Numbered from the stretch's first letter, positions 8,585-18,442 are shown. The stretch is 64,000 nucleotides of DNA from Aestuariibaculum suncheonense (GCF_014596935.1 NZ_JACVXC010000007.1:1-64000), one strand, 5' to 3'. Program-made: numbers and translations. Notes: generated by a model not told the origin, from the letters alone.

Positions 8585-9454
8585 TTAGTTAAAATCTATA
8601 AAATTAGTTGGATTAACCGGATATCCGTCATTCCAAAGTTCAAAATGTAAATGCGGGCCGGTAGATAACTCGCCTTCATTACCCGAAGTTGCGATAACTT
8701 CTCCCGCTTTAACCAGGTCGCCCTGACTTTTGGTTAGTGATGCATTGTGTTTATACACTGAAATTAATCCGTAACTATGTTCAATAATGACCACATAACC
8801 TGTGCTGGGCGTCCATTCTGCAAAGATAACAATACCATCGGCCACCGATTTAATTGGTGTATTTTTAGCCACTACAATATCTACTGCATAATGCTTTTCC
8901 TTTAAATTATATGGTTCACTAATGGTTCCGTTAACCGGAGAAAACAATACAAAGTTAGATGCCGATGTGGCAGATTCGAATAGGTTATACTTATCCTCTT
9001 TATCAACTTTTTCTCTTAACAAAGAATCTTCAGCACTTGGCGCAAAATCCACTTGACTTGCCTCCAATTTCACCGCCTGAATGATAGAATCCTTATTTAC
9101 GTCAGACACACTTACATCGCCTTTTAATACCTGCTTTATAGACTCAAAATAACGATCGTTTAACGCTAAAACGCGTTGTAAGGAATCTGTTTTATAGTTA
9201 AGCTCTGTAGCCTTCTTTTTTAATGCCGCAGAGGAATAACCTGGTATATATTCTCTCAGAGGGGTATAAGCAATGATTAAACAGGTAATAATCATTAAAA
9301 ATATAGCTGACAACGACGCCAAAACAAACACGTTTAAGCGAGTTAATTTAAGCGATAAGCGCTCTTCGAAAGTATTCTCGTTAAGAATAATTAATCGGTA
9401 CTTATCGAGTAATTTGCGTTTTATTTTTTTGGGTCTTTTCTTTTTATCCTCCAT
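8585..9454 (-). CDS. M23 (LytM) peptidoglycan endopeptidase, membrane-anchored
   Basis: A 289-residue protein with a very basic cytoplasmic N-terminus, one membrane segment (about 41-63), a short coiled-coil linker and a C-terminal LytM/M23 domain (about 165-289). The zinc ligands are visible as HYAVD (HxxxD) and GPHLHFE (H268 and H270), so it is probably catalytically competent and cuts peptide crosslinks of peptidoglycan in the periplasm. It is the first gene of the long minus-strand run ending with rfbD and is divergent from tatA. A TAnnTTTG-like box lies at 9463-9470 on the minus strand, very close to the start codon. Confidence 0.9.
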   Translation of the reverse strand: MEDKKKRPKKIKRKLLDKYRLIILNENTFEERLSLKLTRLNVFVLASLSAIFLMIITCLIIAYTPLREYIPGYSSAALKKKATELNYKTDSLQRVLALNDRYFESIKQVLKGDVSVSDVNKDSIIQAVKLEASQVDFAPSAEDSLLREKVDKEDKYNLFESATSASNFVLFSPVNGTISEPYNLKEKHYAVDIVVAKNTPIKSVADGIVIFAEWTPSTGYVVIIEHSYGLISVYKHNASLTKSQGDLVKAGEVIATSGNEGELSTGPHLHFELWNDGYPVNPTNFIDFN

Positions 9455-9545
9455 GATAAAAACAAAAATAATTAAAATTATAGGATGATGGCTTTGCTTT
9501 ATTCTAAAGTTATTGTTAATAACGTTTTTATTAAACTTTAATTAT

Positions 9546-9553
9546 TAACTTTG
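9546..9553 (+). promoter_or_regulatory. -7 box of tatA promoter (TAACTTTG)
   Basis: A perfect match to the Bacteroidetes TAnnTTTG element, 19 bp before the tatA ATG. No TTG was found at the usual -33 distance, so the call rests on the -7 box alone. Confidence 0.5.
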
Positions 9554-9572
9554 CGGAACTAAATTTTTAATT

Positions 9573-9755
9573 ATGATCTCATCAAGTATATTTTTAGGCG
9601 CTATTGGCCCGTTACAGATAGCTCTAATAGTTATAGTAGTTTTATTGTTATTTGGAGGTAAAAAAATCCCTGAATTAATGAGAGGACTAGGAAGCGGTAT
9701 TAAAGAATTTAAAGACGCTAGTAAAGACGACGACAAAAAAGAAGATAAGCAATAA
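9573..9755 (+). CDS. tatA: Twin-arginine translocase subunit TatA/TatE
   Basis: A 60-residue membrane protein of the Tat pathway that forms the pore for folded proteins. It has one N-terminal membrane helix (about 8-26), the hinge FGGKKIPEL, an amphipathic helix ([14 protein letters not shown]) and a charged tail ([10 protein letters not shown]). Length and order match TatA. It is alone on the plus strand between two minus-strand operons; tatC is not in this window. A strong hairpin follows at 9779-9819. Confidence 0.95.
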   Translation: MISSSIFLGAIGPLQIALIVIVVLLLFGGKKIPELMRGLGSGIKEFKDASKDDDKKEDKQ

Positions 9756-9778
9756 TTACAAGCTTATTATTTATACAT

Positions 9779-9819
9779 AAAAAAACCAGCATGATAAAGT
9801 TTATCATGCTGGTTTTTTT
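9779..9819. terminator. Bidirectional intrinsic terminator
   Basis: CCAGCATGATAAA at 9786-9798 pairs with TTTATCATGCTGG at 9800-9812, flanked by A-tract and T-tract on opposite sides. It can end tatA on the plus strand and the DUF4837 transcript on the minus strand. Confidence 0.9.
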
Positions 9820-9840
9820 ATGTGTTCATATAGCCTGTTT

Positions 9841-10848
9841 TTAATCTATTTTAACCGATTTAATGATAGATTCCAGCTCCAGCATATAATCGCGTTTCTC
9901 CACAGATGGCGCGAAAGCAAACCCTTCGATAATCACCCAACGTTTATTGGCCTTATCTTCAATAGCATAATTTAAAAACGGTCCGCCCATGAAATCATTC
10001 TTTAAATCCCAGATGCCCCGGGTTTCTATAGCAAATTTGTTATTTACCATTGTTTCCGAAACGAAAGGCGCATAAGCCAATTCGGTAGTCATATAAGACT
10101 CTATTTTTTCTCCATTAGATTTCAGCTCACCATCTTGCCTTCCTTTTATATATGCTTTCGCTACGGAATCTCTGATTTTAATGATTTGATTAGCTAAACT
10201 ATCATTCTTCTTAATAGCATGTAACGGCACTGTAAAAAGAAGAAGATTCGTGGTTCCTGTAGTGATATCCTTTCTGATCCAGAAAAAATCATCGGCCTCT
10301 CTGGCTATAAAATACGCAGCATCAAACTGAATAGTAAAACCTAGTTTTTGTTCGATAACCTCAAATTTATGCGGTGATTTTGCCATTTGGCGTTGTCTTT
10401 CCTTTAATTCCATGGTCCTGAACGTATCTACAATATTAGCACCATTCTCATTGATGACATCAATGATTTCCTTTCGATCTTTTCCGGAAACCACAATCAC
10501 CTTTTGAGGCTGAGCATACACATTATCCAAGTACTGTATTTCAGATTCTTTTCCCATTTCAATTTTCAAAATGGTTCGATTTTTAGTTACAAAACCCGAA
10601 AATACTGAAGGCGGTATTTGACTTAAAGTAAACGTTGGCTCATCTTGCGGAAGTCCATAAATTGGCGCTGCTAATACATTTCTAATCGCATCACCAATAC
10701 TACCATCCCATAAATCGTTTTCTAAAATTACTGAAACATTATTGATGTTTCCAGATGAATCTAATACAATTTTTTTGTCGGACGACTTTTTATCGCCGCA
10801 AGAGACTACAAGTAATAAGGTTAAAATTGAAACAAAAAGATTTCGCAT
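9841..10848 (-). CDS. DUF4837 family lipoprotein
   Basis: A 335-residue protein with a lipoprotein signal peptide ending at VVSCGDK (Cys17), so it is probably attached to a membrane facing the periplasm. The body (GSIGDAIRNVLAAPIYGLPQDEP, FDAAYFIAREADDFFWIRK, and a C-terminal WVIIEGFAFAP) fits the DUF4837 family of Bacteroidetes, for which no function is established. It lies 20 bp after the LysM transglycosylase gene and is probably co-transcribed with it, suggesting a cell-envelope role. Confidence 0.85.
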   Translation of the reverse strand: MRNLFVSILTLLLVVSCGDKKSSDKKIVLDSSGNINNVSVILENDLWDGSIGDAIRNVLAAPIYGLPQDEPTFTLSQIPPSVFSGFVTKNRTILKIEMGKESEIQYLDNVYAQPQKVIVVSGKDRKEIIDVINENGANIVDTFRTMELKERQRQMAKSPHKFEVIEQKLGFTIQFDAAYFIAREADDFFWIRKDITTGTTNLLLFTVPLHAIKKNDSLANQIIKIRDSVAKAYIKGRQDGELKSNGEKIESYMTTELAYAPFVSETMVNNKFAIETRGIWDLKNDFMGGPFLNYAIEDKANKRWVIIEGFAFAPSVEKRDYMLELESIIKSVKID

Positions 10849-10868
10849 AGTTCGATAAATTTAAGGAA

Positions 10869-12431
10869 TTATCCTTTAGATATTTTAAGTTTCATTCCTG
10901 GTTTTAAAGTATTACCACTAATACCGTTCCAATCTTTAATATTTTGAACAGAAACTCCAGGAAATTTTTGTGAAATGCCCCAAAGCGTGTCTCCGCTCTT
11001 TACAACATAGGTGGTTGCATTCGCCGAAACGGATTTCAATGACGTGCTGCTGGCTACCGTGGCATGAGGATTTCTAGGGTATATGGTTAATCGTTGACCA
11101 ATTCTTAAATCGTTACTTCGCAGACCGTTCCATTGTTTAATCTGACTCACACGAACCCCGTATTTTCTGGCAATTTTCCCTAGGAAATCGCCCGAACGCA
11201 CCTTGTAAACCGTTTTTGTATCGGCTTCAAAAAACTGAGGTAAAGGCTTTTCTCGTTTATCAAATTCCGCTTTAGCAAAGGCATAAATTTGCTCCTCATT
11301 GGTTACAAAATCACCAATAACGGTTCTAGGTAAACGCAAAGTGTAATTTTCATCCTTTATAAACGGAATGATATCCAATTTGTAAGACGGATTTAAAAAC
11401 TGAAGCTCTTCCATAGCCACTCCGGTAACTTCAGAAACCTGATCCAAAGTAATCATTTGCTTAACGCGAATCGTATCGGTTTCAAAATACGCAACTTCAG
11501 GCCTGGGTTTTGTAAATCCGTGTTCTTGGGCATATTCAAAAATATACATATTTGCTAAAAACGCTGGAAGATAGCCTGCCGTTTCTCGTGGTAAATTATG
11601 TCGGATATTCCAATAGTTTTGATAACCTCCAGAACGTCTTATCGCTTTGGTTACATTACCTGGGCCTGAGTTATAGGCTGCTAGAGCTAAATCCCAGTCA
11701 CCAAAAATTTCATATAGTTTAGACAGGTATTTTGCAGCCGCTTCGGTAGATTTTATCGGGTCACTGCGTTCATCAACATAACTGCTAACATCTAGTCCGT
11801 ACATTTTTCCGGTACTAAACATAAACTGCCATAAACCGGTTGCTCCTACTCTGGATTTTGCACGTGGTTTTAACGCCGATTCTACAACTGCCAGATATTT
11901 AATTTCCAAAGGTAAACCGTAATTATCCAGTTCGCGTTCGAACATTGGAAAATAAAACGCACTTAAATTAATTAAGCGCTGAAGTAAGTCTCTGCGATTT
12001 TTTAAATAGGATTTTATAACGCTTTCTAAACTCGCGTTGTACTCGACATTAAACGGTGTTTTGGCGTTTAACAAGGCTAATCTCGCCTTTAAAGTATCGG
12101 TTGGTAACTCCGGATATTCTACCTCCTCAAAATTAATTTCGGTAACTGCATTGTAAACCGTATCGTAAAGGGAGTTGCTGTAAAGCTCTTCTAACCACTT
12201 CTCATCGACACCTGCCGCTAAAAAATTATCTTCAAACTTTTGAATTAAAAGGGAGTCGTTTTGAAATAAAACGCGTGTTACTGCTGGTGTTTTTCCATCA
12301 ACTAAAGAATCCTTTGAAATGACATTCTTTTGAGAAATATCATCCTGTTCTTCACCCACAGCAGCCTTAGTTTGCGAGAAAGCTCCCGAAAACGAAAAAA
12401 AACATATAAATATAAAAATGCGAAAAGCCAT
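10869..12431 (-). CDS. Membrane-bound lytic transglycosylase with two LysM domains (MltD-like)
   Basis: A 520-residue exported protein. After a signal peptide (to about residue 19, FSGAFSQ) and an acidic linker comes a lytic transglycosylase domain (about 155-300) with ESALKPRAKSRVGATGLWQFM, containing the catalytic Glu, and AYNSGPGNV. Two LysM peptidoglycan-binding repeats close the protein, at about 408-452 (TVYKVRSGDFLGKIARKYGV) and 472-517 (TYVVKSGDTLWGISQKF). It cleaves glycan strands between MurNAc and GlcNAc. The architecture is that of E. coli MltD without an obvious lipobox. Confidence 0.9.
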   Translation of the reverse strand: MAFRIFIFICFFSFSGAFSQTKAAVGEEQDDISQKNVISKDSLVDGKTPAVTRVLFQNDSLLIQKFEDNFLAAGVDEKWLEELYSNSLYDTVYNAVTEINFEEVEYPELPTDTLKARLALLNAKTPFNVEYNASLESVIKSYLKNRRDLLQRLINLSAFYFPMFERELDNYGLPLEIKYLAVVESALKPRAKSRVGATGLWQFMFSTGKMYGLDVSSYVDERSDPIKSTEAAAKYLSKLYEIFGDWDLALAAYNSGPGNVTKAIRRSGGYQNYWNIRHNLPRETAGYLPAFLANMYIFEYAQEHGFTKPRPEVAYFETDTIRVKQMITLDQVSEVTGVAMEELQFLNPSYKLDIIPFIKDENYTLRLPRTVIGDFVTNEEQIYAFAKAEFDKREKPLPQFFEADTKTVYKVRSGDFLGKIARKYGVRVSQIKQWNGLRSNDLRIGQRLTIYPRNPHATVASSTSLKSVSANATTYVVKSGDTLWGISQKFPGVSVQNIKDWNGISGNTLKPGMKLKISKG

Positions 12432-12510
12432 AAAATCAATTCATTACGTTATTGAACGATGATATGGCTAAAATCGTATTTTTTAAGCTAAATTAAAAAC
12501 TTAATTCCAT

Positions 12511-13698
12511 TTATTCCAGAATTGCCGCGATTCCAGGCAGCACAATTCCTTCTAAACTTTCAAGCATAGCACCACCTCCGGTACTTACATAGCTTACTTT
12601 ATCTTCGAATCCAAATTGCTTAACCGCGGCTACAGAATCACCTCCTCCAACAAGAGAGAACGCTCCGTTTTTAGTTGCTTCAGCAATTGAATTTCCTAAT
12701 TCAATAGTTCCTTGAGCAAAGCTTTCCATTTCGAAAACGCCTAAAGGACCATTCCAAAGGATTGTTTTACATTGCATCACCACATCGTGGAATTGCTTTC
12801 TTGATTCTGGACCAGCATCTACACCTTCCCATCCGTCAGGAATTTTATCGATATCTACTTCCTGCGTATTCGCATCATTACTAAAAGCATCCGCGGCAAT
12901 AGTATCAACCGGAATATGTACCTGAACATTCTTTTCTTTCGCTTGTTTTAAAATGTCTAAAGCCAATTCCATTTTATCATCTTCACAAATAGAATTTCCA
13001 ATTTTTCCACCTTGTGCTTTAATAAACGTGAACGCCATACCACCACCGATAATCAGGTGGTCTACTTTATCTAAAATATTTTCAATAATGGTGATTTTTG
13101 ATGATACTTTTGCGCCTCCAAGAATCGCTAGAACAGGTTTTTCTCCCGTTTTCATCACCTTATCGATGCTTTCTATTTCCTGAGCCAATAAACTTCCGAA
13201 ACATTTTTGATCCGGGAAAAACTCAGCCACAATCGTTGTTGAAGCATGTGCTCTGTGCGCTGTTCCAAAAGCATCATTAACGTAAATATCTCCTAATTTC
13301 GCTAACTGCTCGGCAAATGCTTTATCTCCAGCAGTTTCCTCACTGTGGAAACGTAAATTTTCAAGGATTAATACCTCACCTGGCTGTAAGCTTGCTGCAG
13401 CAGCTTCAGCTTTTTCTCCTACACACTCTGAAACGAATTTCACTTCAACACCTAAAATATCAGATACTTTAGGAACAATGTGATTTAATGAAAATTCTGC
13501 CTGAACGCCTTTCGGACGCCCTAAATGCGACATTAAAATACAGCTTCCACCATCTTCTAAAACCTTTATAATGGTTGGCTTGGCAGAAACAATTCGCGTT
13601 GCATCTGTAACATTGAAATTTTCATCTAAAGGCACATTAAAATCCACACGGATAAGTGCTTTTTTATCTTTGAAGTTAAAATCGTTTAGCGTTTTCAT
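12511..13698 (-). CDS. pgk: Phosphoglycerate kinase
   Basis: A glycolytic enzyme that forms ATP and 3-phosphoglycerate from 1,3-bisphosphoglycerate. The 395-residue length and the signatures RVDFNVPLD (about 17-25), [10 protein letters not shown], the ENLRFH substrate site, [20 protein letters not shown] and the C-terminal GGGDSVAA hinge region are all present. It is a single gene, with a -7 box (TACATTTG on the minus strand, 13724-13731) 25 bp before its start. Confidence 0.97.
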   Translation of the reverse strand: MKTLNDFNFKDKKALIRVDFNVPLDENFNVTDATRIVSAKPTIIKVLEDGGSCILMSHLGRPKGVQAEFSLNHIVPKVSDILGVEVKFVSECVGEKAEAAAASLQPGEVLILENLRFHSEETAGDKAFAEQLAKLGDIYVNDAFGTAHRAHASTTIVAEFFPDQKCFGSLLAQEIESIDKVMKTGEKPVLAILGGAKVSSKITIIENILDKVDHLIIGGGMAFTFIKAQGGKIGNSICEDDKMELALDILKQAKEKNVQVHIPVDTIAADAFSNDANTQEVDIDKIPDGWEGVDAGPESRKQFHDVVMQCKTILWNGPLGVFEMESFAQGTIELGNSIAEATKNGAFSLVGGGDSVAAVKQFGFEDKVSYVSTGGGAMLESLEGIVLPGIAAILE

Positions 13699-13723
13699 TC
13701 TTGTTCTTAATTAATTTGATTCA

Positions 13724-13731
13724 CAAATGTA
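13724..13731 (-). promoter_or_regulatory. -7 box of pgk promoter (TACATTTG)
   Basis: A perfect TAnnTTTG on the minus strand, 25 bp upstream of the pgk ATG. No good -33 TTG is seen at the usual distance. Confidence 0.45.
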
Positions 13732-13860
13732 ACTAATTAAAAACAGCTTTAAAACGCCTTTTTTTACGAAAACGATGTAATTCACAAAGAATTATTAAAA
13801 AAATAAATCAGAGCGACAATTTTACATTTAAATCTAGAATACTTCACTTTTTGATTGAAA

Positions 13861-13905
13861 ACAAAATCCGAGCAACTTCCAAAAGCTACCCGGATTCTTA
13901 AATTA
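13861..13905 (-). terminator. Terminator of the T9SS cargo gene
   Basis: On the minus strand AATCCGGGTAGC pairs, with a few G-U or mismatched positions, with GTTGCTCGGATT and is followed by TTGTTTTC. It lies just after the stop at 13922. Confidence 0.6.
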
Positions 13906-13921
13906 ATTATTGAATTTAGAC

Positions 13922-14770
13922 TTATTTTTTAATAATTTTTACACTTTTTGAAGATTTTCCGGAAATCACCCTAGCGATAAAAATGCCATTCGGAAGGTGT
14001 GTTAAATCTAAGTTCACTTCATTTGAACCAATCGCTTGACTCAACACTTCTTTACCTAACACGTTATAAATACTCACGTAATCAAAACCAACATTGGCTT
14101 TCAGCTTTAAATTCCCTTTTGTGGGATTTGGTCCGAAAGAAAATCCTTCAATATTCAAATCATTCGACGACAAGGTTTTCATATTCAATTCGAAATCATC
14201 AAACCCTAAATAAGCATTTCCATTTTGATAAATAACCAGTCGCATACGCACATACTGATGTCCCGACGGCACATTATACGTTATTTCTTTCCATCCTTGG
14301 GAATTGAAATTACCGCTCAAATTGGTTTTAAATATGTCTTCATGAGCATCATAACGATTCCAATTATTTTCATTGTCAAAAGCCACTTCATAATAGATAT
14401 AATCTGAAGCTTTCAAATTCACATACTGCACACGAAAAACGATATCGGCCGGTGCACCATTTAATGCTACCGGATTAAACAACAACATATGTTCTGGTGA
14501 AGCCAAACCGGTTACAGCTTGAGAATACTCATTATCTAAATCTCGTCCCGCAATATAACTAGGCCCTGAAAATGCTCTGGGAATTCTTCCATTGGCCTGG
14601 GAAGACCTTCCCCATATATCGGTGCCGTTTTGTTTGGAATAAAATGGAATATTAGTTGAATACACCCAATTGTCTTTGGTACTGGCATCGAAACCCTGTT
14701 TGTATGCCTGAGCCCCTAGAATAAACGAACAGGCCACCATAAAAAGAAAAGTAATAGTAGTTTTGTTCAT
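13922..14770 (-). CDS. Secreted protein with type IX (Por) C-terminal sorting domain
   Basis: I place the start at 14770, because MNKTTITFLFMVACSFILGAQA is a clean signal peptide, giving 282 residues; the longer frame from 14821 adds an unlikely leader. The middle resembles a jelly-roll or carbohydrate-binding-like domain (FRVQYVNLKASDYIYYEVAFD, YVRMRLVIYQNGNAYLGFDDFEL) but I cannot name it. The last 70 residues (FGPNPTKGNLKLKAN, IYNVLGKEVLS, LDLTHLPNGIFIARV, SKSVKIIKK) are a textbook type A sorting domain that sends the protein through the type IX secretion system to the cell surface or medium. No catalytic site is seen. Confidence 0.85.
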   Translation of the reverse strand: MNKTTITFLFMVACSFILGAQAYKQGFDASTKDNWVYSTNIPFYSKQNGTDIWGRSSQANGRIPRAFSGPSYIAGRDLDNEYSQAVTGLASPEHMLLFNPVALNGAPADIVFRVQYVNLKASDYIYYEVAFDNENNWNRYDAHEDIFKTNLSGNFNSQGWKEITYNVPSGHQYVRMRLVIYQNGNAYLGFDDFELNMKTLSSNDLNIEGFSFGPNPTKGNLKLKANVGFDYVSIYNVLGKEVLSQAIGSNEVNLDLTHLPNGIFIARVISGKSSKSVKIIKK

Positions 14771-14920
14771 GACTCTTAATTTTAAACAACTAATAATGAA
14801 TAGATTAATGAGGTTTATCAAAACTAAAAGAAAAACGCATTAACACAACACAAATTCGACAATCTGCCTGTTATTTAGTCTTATTGCAGTACTTGGTATG
14901 ATTTCTTTTGTGAATTCGGT

Positions 14921-14928
14921 TATATTTG
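14921..14928 (+). promoter_or_regulatory. -7 box close to holB start (TATATTTG)
   Basis: A perfect TAnnTTTG that ends only 4 bp before the holB ATG at 14933. If used, transcription would begin at or next to the start codon, giving a leaderless or nearly leaderless message. Confidence 0.4.
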
Positions 14929-14932
14929 TCTC

Positions 14933-16087
14933 ATGCTATTTTCAGAAATTTTAGGTCAGGATTACATAAAATCCCATTTAACACAAAGTGTTGATAATGG
15001 TCGAATTCCACACGCACAACTGTTTGTCGGTCCGGAAGGTTCGGGTACGTTACCCATGGCTATTGCTTACGCACAATATATTCTTTGTCATAACAGCAAT
15101 AGCGAAAACACTTCTGGCAACGCATCTTGTAACCTAAAATTCAATAATCTGTCGCATCCCGATTTGCATTTTGCCTTTCCGGTAACCACCAGTGAAAAGG
15201 CTAAAAGTCATCCGGTGTCCAGTCATTATCTTGAAGAATGGCGCCAGCTTTTAAAAGAACAGCCTTACGGCAATCTGTTTGACTGGTACAAACTTTTAGG
15301 TGTTGATAACAAACAAGGACAAATTGGCGTTGATGAAGCTCAGGATATTGTAAAAGCCCTGTCCTTAAAATCGTATGAAGGCGGATATAAAGTGATGATT
15401 ATCTGGATGGCTGAAAAGATGAATATCGCGGCCGCCAATAAGCTTTTAAAACTGATTGAAGAACCTCCGAGCAAAACGATATTTATTCTAATTGCCGAAG
15501 ACGAAGAGCAAATTATTAACACCATTCGTTCCCGTTGCCAGGTCTTGCATTTTCCGCCATTAGCTGAAGATGTGATCAAGGAAACCCTTAAAAAGAAATA
15601 TGATTTAAACGATGCTGCCGCGACTAAAATTGCACATCAATCTAACGGCAACTACAATAAAGCCTGTGATTTGGTTTATCAGGATTCTGAAGATATTCAG
15701 TTTGAAACCTGGTTTATTTTCTGGGTACGCAGTGCCTTTAAAGCCAAAGGTAATAAAGCCGCCATTCACGATTTAATTTCTTGGAGCGAAGACATTTCTA
15801 AAACCGGTAGAGAAACACAAAAACAATTTCTTCAATTTTGTATCGACTTTTTCAGACAAGCCCTATTACTGAATTACAACGCCAACGATTTGGTGTATTT
15901 GGAGCCCAAAACCGAGAAGTTTAAACTGGAGAATTTCGCGCCTTTCATACACGGTAACAATATTATGGAAATTAGCGAGGAGTTACAGGACGCCATTTAC
16001 CATATTGAACGTAATGGAAATGCTAAAATCATTTTAACAGATTTATCTATCAAACTTACCCGTTTGCTTCACAAAAAACAGGACTAA
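14933..16087 (+). CDS. holB: DNA polymerase III delta-prime subunit (clamp loader)
   Basis: A 384-residue AAA+ clamp-loader subunit that helps load the beta sliding clamp. The N-terminus MLFSEILGQDYIKSHL and PHAQLFVGPEGSGTLPMA contain a degenerate Walker A, normal for delta-prime, which does not hydrolyse ATP. WMAEKMNIAAANKLLKLIEEP and INTIRSRCQVLHFPPL (sensor-1 and SRC motif) follow. The zinc module CxnCxxC seen in E. coli is reduced here (CHNSNSE and CNLKF remain). It is convergent with the TonB receptor gene and stops 1 bp before the end of that gene, without a visible terminator between them. Confidence 0.93.
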   Translation: MLFSEILGQDYIKSHLTQSVDNGRIPHAQLFVGPEGSGTLPMAIAYAQYILCHNSNSENTSGNASCNLKFNNLSHPDLHFAFPVTTSEKAKSHPVSSHYLEEWRQLLKEQPYGNLFDWYKLLGVDNKQGQIGVDEAQDIVKALSLKSYEGGYKVMIIWMAEKMNIAAANKLLKLIEEPPSKTIFILIAEDEEQIINTIRSRCQVLHFPPLAEDVIKETLKKKYDLNDAAATKIAHQSNGNYNKACDLVYQDSEDIQFETWFIFWVRSAFKAKGNKAAIHDLISWSEDISKTGRETQKQFLQFCIDFFRQALLLNYNANDLVYLEPKTEKFKLENFAPFIHGNNIMEISEELQDAIYHIERNGNAKIILTDLSIKLTRLLHKKQD

Positions 16088-18442
16088 TTAAAAATCGATT
16101 CTGAATAATAAATTTGGTGTTATTCCCAAGGCGTTTTTATTGATTTCTCGAAGTACAAAACTATCGTCTTCTGCACTTTGGCGTATTTCATATTTTCGGC
16201 TGAGCACATTTCTTTGATTGTAAACATTTAGAACCGAAGCACCTAATTTACCTTTCCAACGTCCGTTTTCAGAAAAATTAAATGTATACGTCGCAGAAAT
16301 ATCCAGTTTATGATACTTTGGTAATCTTGCCCCATTGGTGTCTTCAAAATCAATAACAGGGCCATCAGGAGTATCTAGTAACCCATTAGCCTTAGTGTAA
16401 GGAATACCGGTTCGTATATTCCAGCCTAAAGACACCTCAAAATGCTTCCATTCGTAAGTGTGCGACCAATTAAGATGATGCGTAATATCGGCGTTACCAG
16501 AAAACGAACGACCTTCATTAATAGTGTTAAACGTAAAATCATTATCCATCAGCGAATAACTTAACCAGGTTCTGTAATTATGAATTTTCTTTTTTACCAA
16601 GACATCCAATCCTAAAACCTTACTTTTTCCTTTAGAAAAAAAGTTATCAATGTTGTCAAACCCTAAAGTAAACGAAGTTAAACCATCAATATTTTTATAA
16701 TAGCCTTCAACATCTAACTGCCAGCCCGATTTATCAAAAACAAAGCCTGAAGTGATCTGAAAACTCTTTAAAACCGGAATATCTTCTCCATCTGACAATA
16801 CCCATATTTGATTTTCCAGGCCAAATTCCTGTGTGTTAAACTCTATTACCTGACTAACAGATTGATGCAAATTCTCAACTGAACTTTTGAATTTTAAATG
16901 TGGTAATAGCCGTGTTTCCAATTGAAATCTCGGTTCGAAGAACAATCGATCAACCACCGAAAAATAATTGGCTCGCAGCCCAAAATTAAACAGCCATTTA
17001 TCTAATACGTGATATTTATAATCACCATAAACCGCATGATTATTATTGGTTTTTATATTCGATTCATTGTAGTTGTCTTCCGGACTTTCGCTATCTTCAA
17101 AACGCAACGCATATTTTACATGATTAGACGAAAACTGAAACCCAAATCCTACGGAAGACATAGCATTCAACTCATAATTGCCGTCGAAAGCAAAACCCAA
17201 ATCCTCTACTCCATTTTGCTTATTCAATAGGTCATTAAATTCATCTGTTATCGAATTGGTTCCTGTGTATTCAAAATCGTAATTTGAATAATACGCACTA
17301 AATTCATGTGAAAAACGCGCATTGTATTTGTGGTTCCATTTAAAACTAGTTCCTTGATTTTTAATATCTAATTGATCTTGAGAAGCCTCGTCGTAAGCCT
17401 CTATTAAAAAGCCATAATCGAGCTTATTTTTAGTGAATAAATTACTCACCAAAAACGTATTATAGGCATTGGGTTTTACAATGAACTTTACCGTAAAATC
17501 GTTAAAATAAAATAAGTCTTTGGTCGTAGTGACTTCATCATCTTCAAATACTTTATTCCCTTCGGATATTTTAGTCTCCTGAAATACGCGCTTCGATAAA
17601 TTTCTGAAAGTTTCCGTGTTAAAAATATCAGCAAAAGAGCGTCGCCCGGAAATCATAACAGCCGCCTTTTTACTTAAAGGGATTTTTAAATTCGCATCGG
17701 TATGCGTCATATTAAACCCTGAACTTCCAGTAATGTTTTCCGGAATATCATCATCAGAAGTGATATCAATCACACCTGAAATACGGTTTCCATAACGCGC
17801 TTTCGTTCCGTTTTTATACAATTTGATATCCTGAGTGATATAAGGGTTTAATGCTGAAATTGTTCCAAAGAAATGCCCGGAATTATACATTTTAATGCCA
17901 TCCCAAAGCACCAGATTCTGATCAGGTGTTCCTCCTCGGATAAACAAACCCGATGCCGTTTCTGTATGACTTTGAACACCGGGTAACAACTGAATACTTT
18001 GCAATACATCTGGTTCGGTTAAGCCGGGTAAAATACCTAATTTTTCTGGAGATAAGATAATGGATGTATCGTCGCTATTTTCACTAATTCCGGTAGTTAT
18101 GTATTCTTTTACTACCACCTGATCTAAATGTTGCGTATCGGTTAAGCTTCTGTTTTTTATTTTTTGAACCGTGTAATACCGTTCCGTTTCCTTGGTAAAT
18201 GTAATATCGATAAGCGCTTCAATATCGAATAAAAGCGCTTCTAAAGTGACTTCTTCAGCATTTAAGTTAATCACTTGCTCACCGATTAACTTCGCATTAT
18301 AGGAGAATTTTACATTGAATTTAGACTCTAAATCCATAAAAACCTGAGCTATTGGAACATTTGAATAGCTAACCGATGCTTTTTGTTGAGAAAGCACAGA
18401 AAATGAAATCAACAAGAAGAAAAACGTTAATTTATATTTCAT
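16088..18442 (-). CDS. TonB-dependent outer-membrane receptor with STN domain (FecA-type)
   Basis: A 784-residue outer-membrane transporter. A signal peptide (to about 18, FSVLSQ) is followed by a secretin/TonB short N-terminal (STN) domain at about 23-95, a plug domain at about 125-230 (LPGVQSHTETASGLFIRGG, DQNLVLWDGI), and a beta-barrel ending in aromatic F (LLFRIDF). The STN domain is the part that signals to FecR in FecA-type surface signalling, and the gene lies 62 bp after fecR, so this receptor should control the ECF sigma at 19490. The substrate cannot be read from the sequence. It is homologous to the receptor at 21165-23540, which instead has a carboxypeptidase-like N-terminal domain. 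Confidence 0.9.
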   Translation of the reverse strand: MKYKLTFFFLLISFSVLSQQKASVSYSNVPIAQVFMDLESKFNVKFSYNAKLIGEQVINLNAEEVTLEALLFDIEALIDITFTKETERYYTVQKIKNRSLTDTQHLDQVVVKEYITTGISENSDDTSIILSPEKLGILPGLTEPDVLQSIQLLPGVQSHTETASGLFIRGGTPDQNLVLWDGIKMYNSGHFFGTISALNPYITQDIKLYKNGTKARYGNRISGVIDITSDDDIPENITGSSGFNMTHTDANLKIPLSKKAAVMISGRRSFADIFNTETFRNLSKRVFQETKISEGNKVFEDDEVTTTKDLFYFNDFTVKFIVKPNAYNTFLVSNLFTKNKLDYGFLIEAYDEASQDQLDIKNQGTSFKWNHKYNARFSHEFSAYYSNYDFEYTGTNSITDEFNDLLNKQNGVEDLGFAFDGNYELNAMSSVGFGFQFSSNHVKYALRFEDSESPEDNYNESNIKTNNNHAVYGDYKYHVLDKWLFNFGLRANYFSVVDRLFFEPRFQLETRLLPHLKFKSSVENLHQSVSQVIEFNTQEFGLENQIWVLSDGEDIPVLKSFQITSGFVFDKSGWQLDVEGYYKNIDGLTSFTLGFDNIDNFFSKGKSKVLGLDVLVKKKIHNYRTWLSYSLMDNDFTFNTINEGRSFSGNADITHHLNWSHTYEWKHFEVSLGWNIRTGIPYTKANGLLDTPDGPVIDFEDTNGARLPKYHKLDISATYTFNFSENGRWKGKLGASVLNVYNQRNVLSRKYEIRQSAEDDSFVLREINKNALGITPNLLFRIDF

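Noticed and set aside
14771-14821. Upstream start of the T9SS cargo protein at 14821
   Set aside because: The 17 extra residues precede a clean signal peptide starting at 14770.
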